From: an uncultured Lachnospiraceae bacterium | GTDB lineage: Bacteria > Bacillota_A > Clostridia > Lachnospirales > Lachnospiraceae | Length of the DNA stretch: 6,600 nucleotides | NCBI GenBank assembly: GCA_902767195.1 | Contig: CACXGS010000231.1 | Span: 1 to 6,600 of the forward strand | Direction of reading: 5' to 3' | Shown: positions 5,827 to 6,600 of the stretch, piece by piece | Numbering within the stretch: position 1 is the first letter of the stretch | Layout: every line of letters begins with the position of its first letter | The notes under the pieces: generated by a model | Told to the model about the DNA's origin: nothing | What the model saw: only the letters and a program-made list of their open reading frames with translations | Databases searched by the model: none | Program-made: the position numbers and the translations under genes

Positions 5827-6600
5827 TTATTTCTTTTCAATCTCGTCTACAATGCACCGGTCTCCTCCCTCCGTATATCGGAGAATAACCTCATCTCCCT
5901 CTTCCAGGAGAATGGCTTCCAGATGGGTGCTCAGATTCACATCGTAGATCGTATCCGAATCCTTTAACAGAATATAGTAATGGGTATTGCCCTCCACGAC
6001 AGCCTGGGCAATTCTGGCGATGACACCGGCTGCAGTTTTCTCTTCGGCGCTTTTGTCATCTGCCGAGGGATAACCGCCGGATTTCAGCAGGTTCCGGTAA
6101 TTCTTCTCGCATTCACTGATCTCGTCCCCGGTGGAGACAAGCTGGGAATCCTGAACATTGACCATGGCGTATTTCTTGACCAGACCGGAATTGTCTTTTA
6201 AAGCCATGAAATAAGTAGGCTGCCCGTCAATGTTCAAAAGAATGGGGAAGGTGGCGCGGTAGCCAAGATTCTGGACCTTTCCTTCCGCGGAAGTCATGGC
6301 GGAATCCTCGATGGAGCCTTCAATCTCGTAATATTTGGTCTCCATGGTTCTCTGGTTCATCAGGACGAAGCCCACATTGGACTGGTCGCTGGTGATGGAT
6401 GTTACGCCGGTGTAGACCCAGACGTCATCGTTGAGAGCCAGGTAATTGTAGCCGTTGGTGGTGGTCAGGCAGTCTCTCTGTCCCAGGATACTGTTGATGT
6501 ATCCGTGTTTCAGACAGCCGTAGTAATTATACAGACGGATCAGCATGCCTGCCGAGTATACTCTGTCCACCCAGGCGGGAACATCTTCCACATTGTAATC
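5827..6600 (-). CDS. Unidentified protein, C-terminal 257 residues (start beyond right edge)
   Basis: The reading frame is open from the right edge to a TAA at 5827-5829. A GTG at 6591 could be mistaken for a start, but the frame continues upstream to the edge (Asp-Tyr-Asn before it) and no ribosome binding site is visible, so this is the C-terminal part of a longer protein. I do not recognise a named family. Visible features: a Tyr/Asn/Trp-rich, probably beta-rich region with DVPAWVDRVY (about 8-17), VWVYTGVTSITSDQSNVGF, then TFPILLNIDGQPTYFMALKD and GLVKKYAMVNV, a repeat-like strand pattern; and a short C-terminal segment (about 190-257) ending with a charged EEGDEVILRYTEGG...EIEKK that resembles a small OB-like or SH3-like strand set. 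No transmembrane stretch is seen in this part. It reads convergently toward the hydrolase gene. Function unknown. Confidence 0.8.
   Translation of the reverse strand, partial: DYNVEDVPAWVDRVYSAGMLIRLYNYYGCLKHGYINSILGQRDCLTTTNGYNYLALNDDVWVYTGVTSITSDQSNVGFVLMNQRTMETKYYEIEGSIEDSAMTSAEGKVQNLGYRATFPILLNIDGQPTYFMALKDNSGLVKKYAMVNVQDSQLVSTGDEISECEKNYRNLLKSGGYPSADDKSAEEKTAAGVIARIAQAVVEGNTHYYILLKDSDTIYDVNLSTHLEAILLEEGDEVILRYTEGGDRCIVDEIEKK

Noticed and set aside
4623..5840. A 405-codon open frame on the minus strand across the hydrolase gene and terminator
   Set aside because: It is antisense to a gene with a signal peptide, catalytic motifs and a good ribosome binding site, it spans the terminator hairpin, and its translation (Gly/Cys/His-rich) shows no recognisable motif. 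It is a shadow of codon use.
1..6600. Mobile element, CRISPR array, phage or defence system
   Set aside because: No transposase, integrase, repeat-spacer pattern or defence-family motif was found; the genes are housekeeping or envelope types.

Overview
The window looks like ordinary core chromosome of a low-to-mid G+C Clostridia bacterium, most likely a Lachnospiraceae-type gut anaerobe. The reasons are the gene content (acetate kinase, TmcAL/YlbM, a patatin-like hydrolase with the Firmicutes/enterobacterial YjjU layout, a secreted Ig-like plus Cys-hydrolase protein), strong purine-rich ribosome binding sites and short A+T-rich intergenic regions. The genus call is inference. I see no tRNA, rRNA, CRISPR array, insertion sequence, prophage gene or toxin-antitoxin pair, and no clearly novel multi-gene system.

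Left part (1-2052, minus strand): acetate kinase (ackA) is followed by a hairpin terminator, then by a divergent pyruvate-kinase-like gene that runs off the left edge. That gene is easy to miss because it has no stop codon in the window. It keeps several pyruvate kinase motifs but has changed residues in the cation/phosphate-binding strand.

Middle (2053-2356): the divergent regulatory region between ackA and tmcAL. It holds a perfect extended -10 for ackA, a second TTGACA-type ackA promoter candidate, a hairpin near the 5' end of the predicted ackA leader, a sequence matching 12 of 14 specified positions of the Rex (NADH/NAD+ sensor) operator, and a tmcAL promoter. tmcAL (2357-3631) encodes the enzyme that uses acetate and ATP to acetylate the wobble cytidine of elongator tRNA-Met, so both divergent genes encode acetate- and ATP-using enzymes. 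An in-frame TTG upstream of tmcAL is not its start.

Right part: a two-gene plus-strand unit (patatin-like hydrolase 3741-4592, then secreted cysteine hydrolase 4629-5756). It is preceded by an A+T-rich stretch with a perfect 14-bp palindrome next to a -10-like box, and it ends at a strong GC-rich hairpin (5781-5817) shared with a convergent gene. That convergent gene (5827-6600, minus) is the C-terminal part of a longer protein I cannot name; its start lies beyond the right edge.
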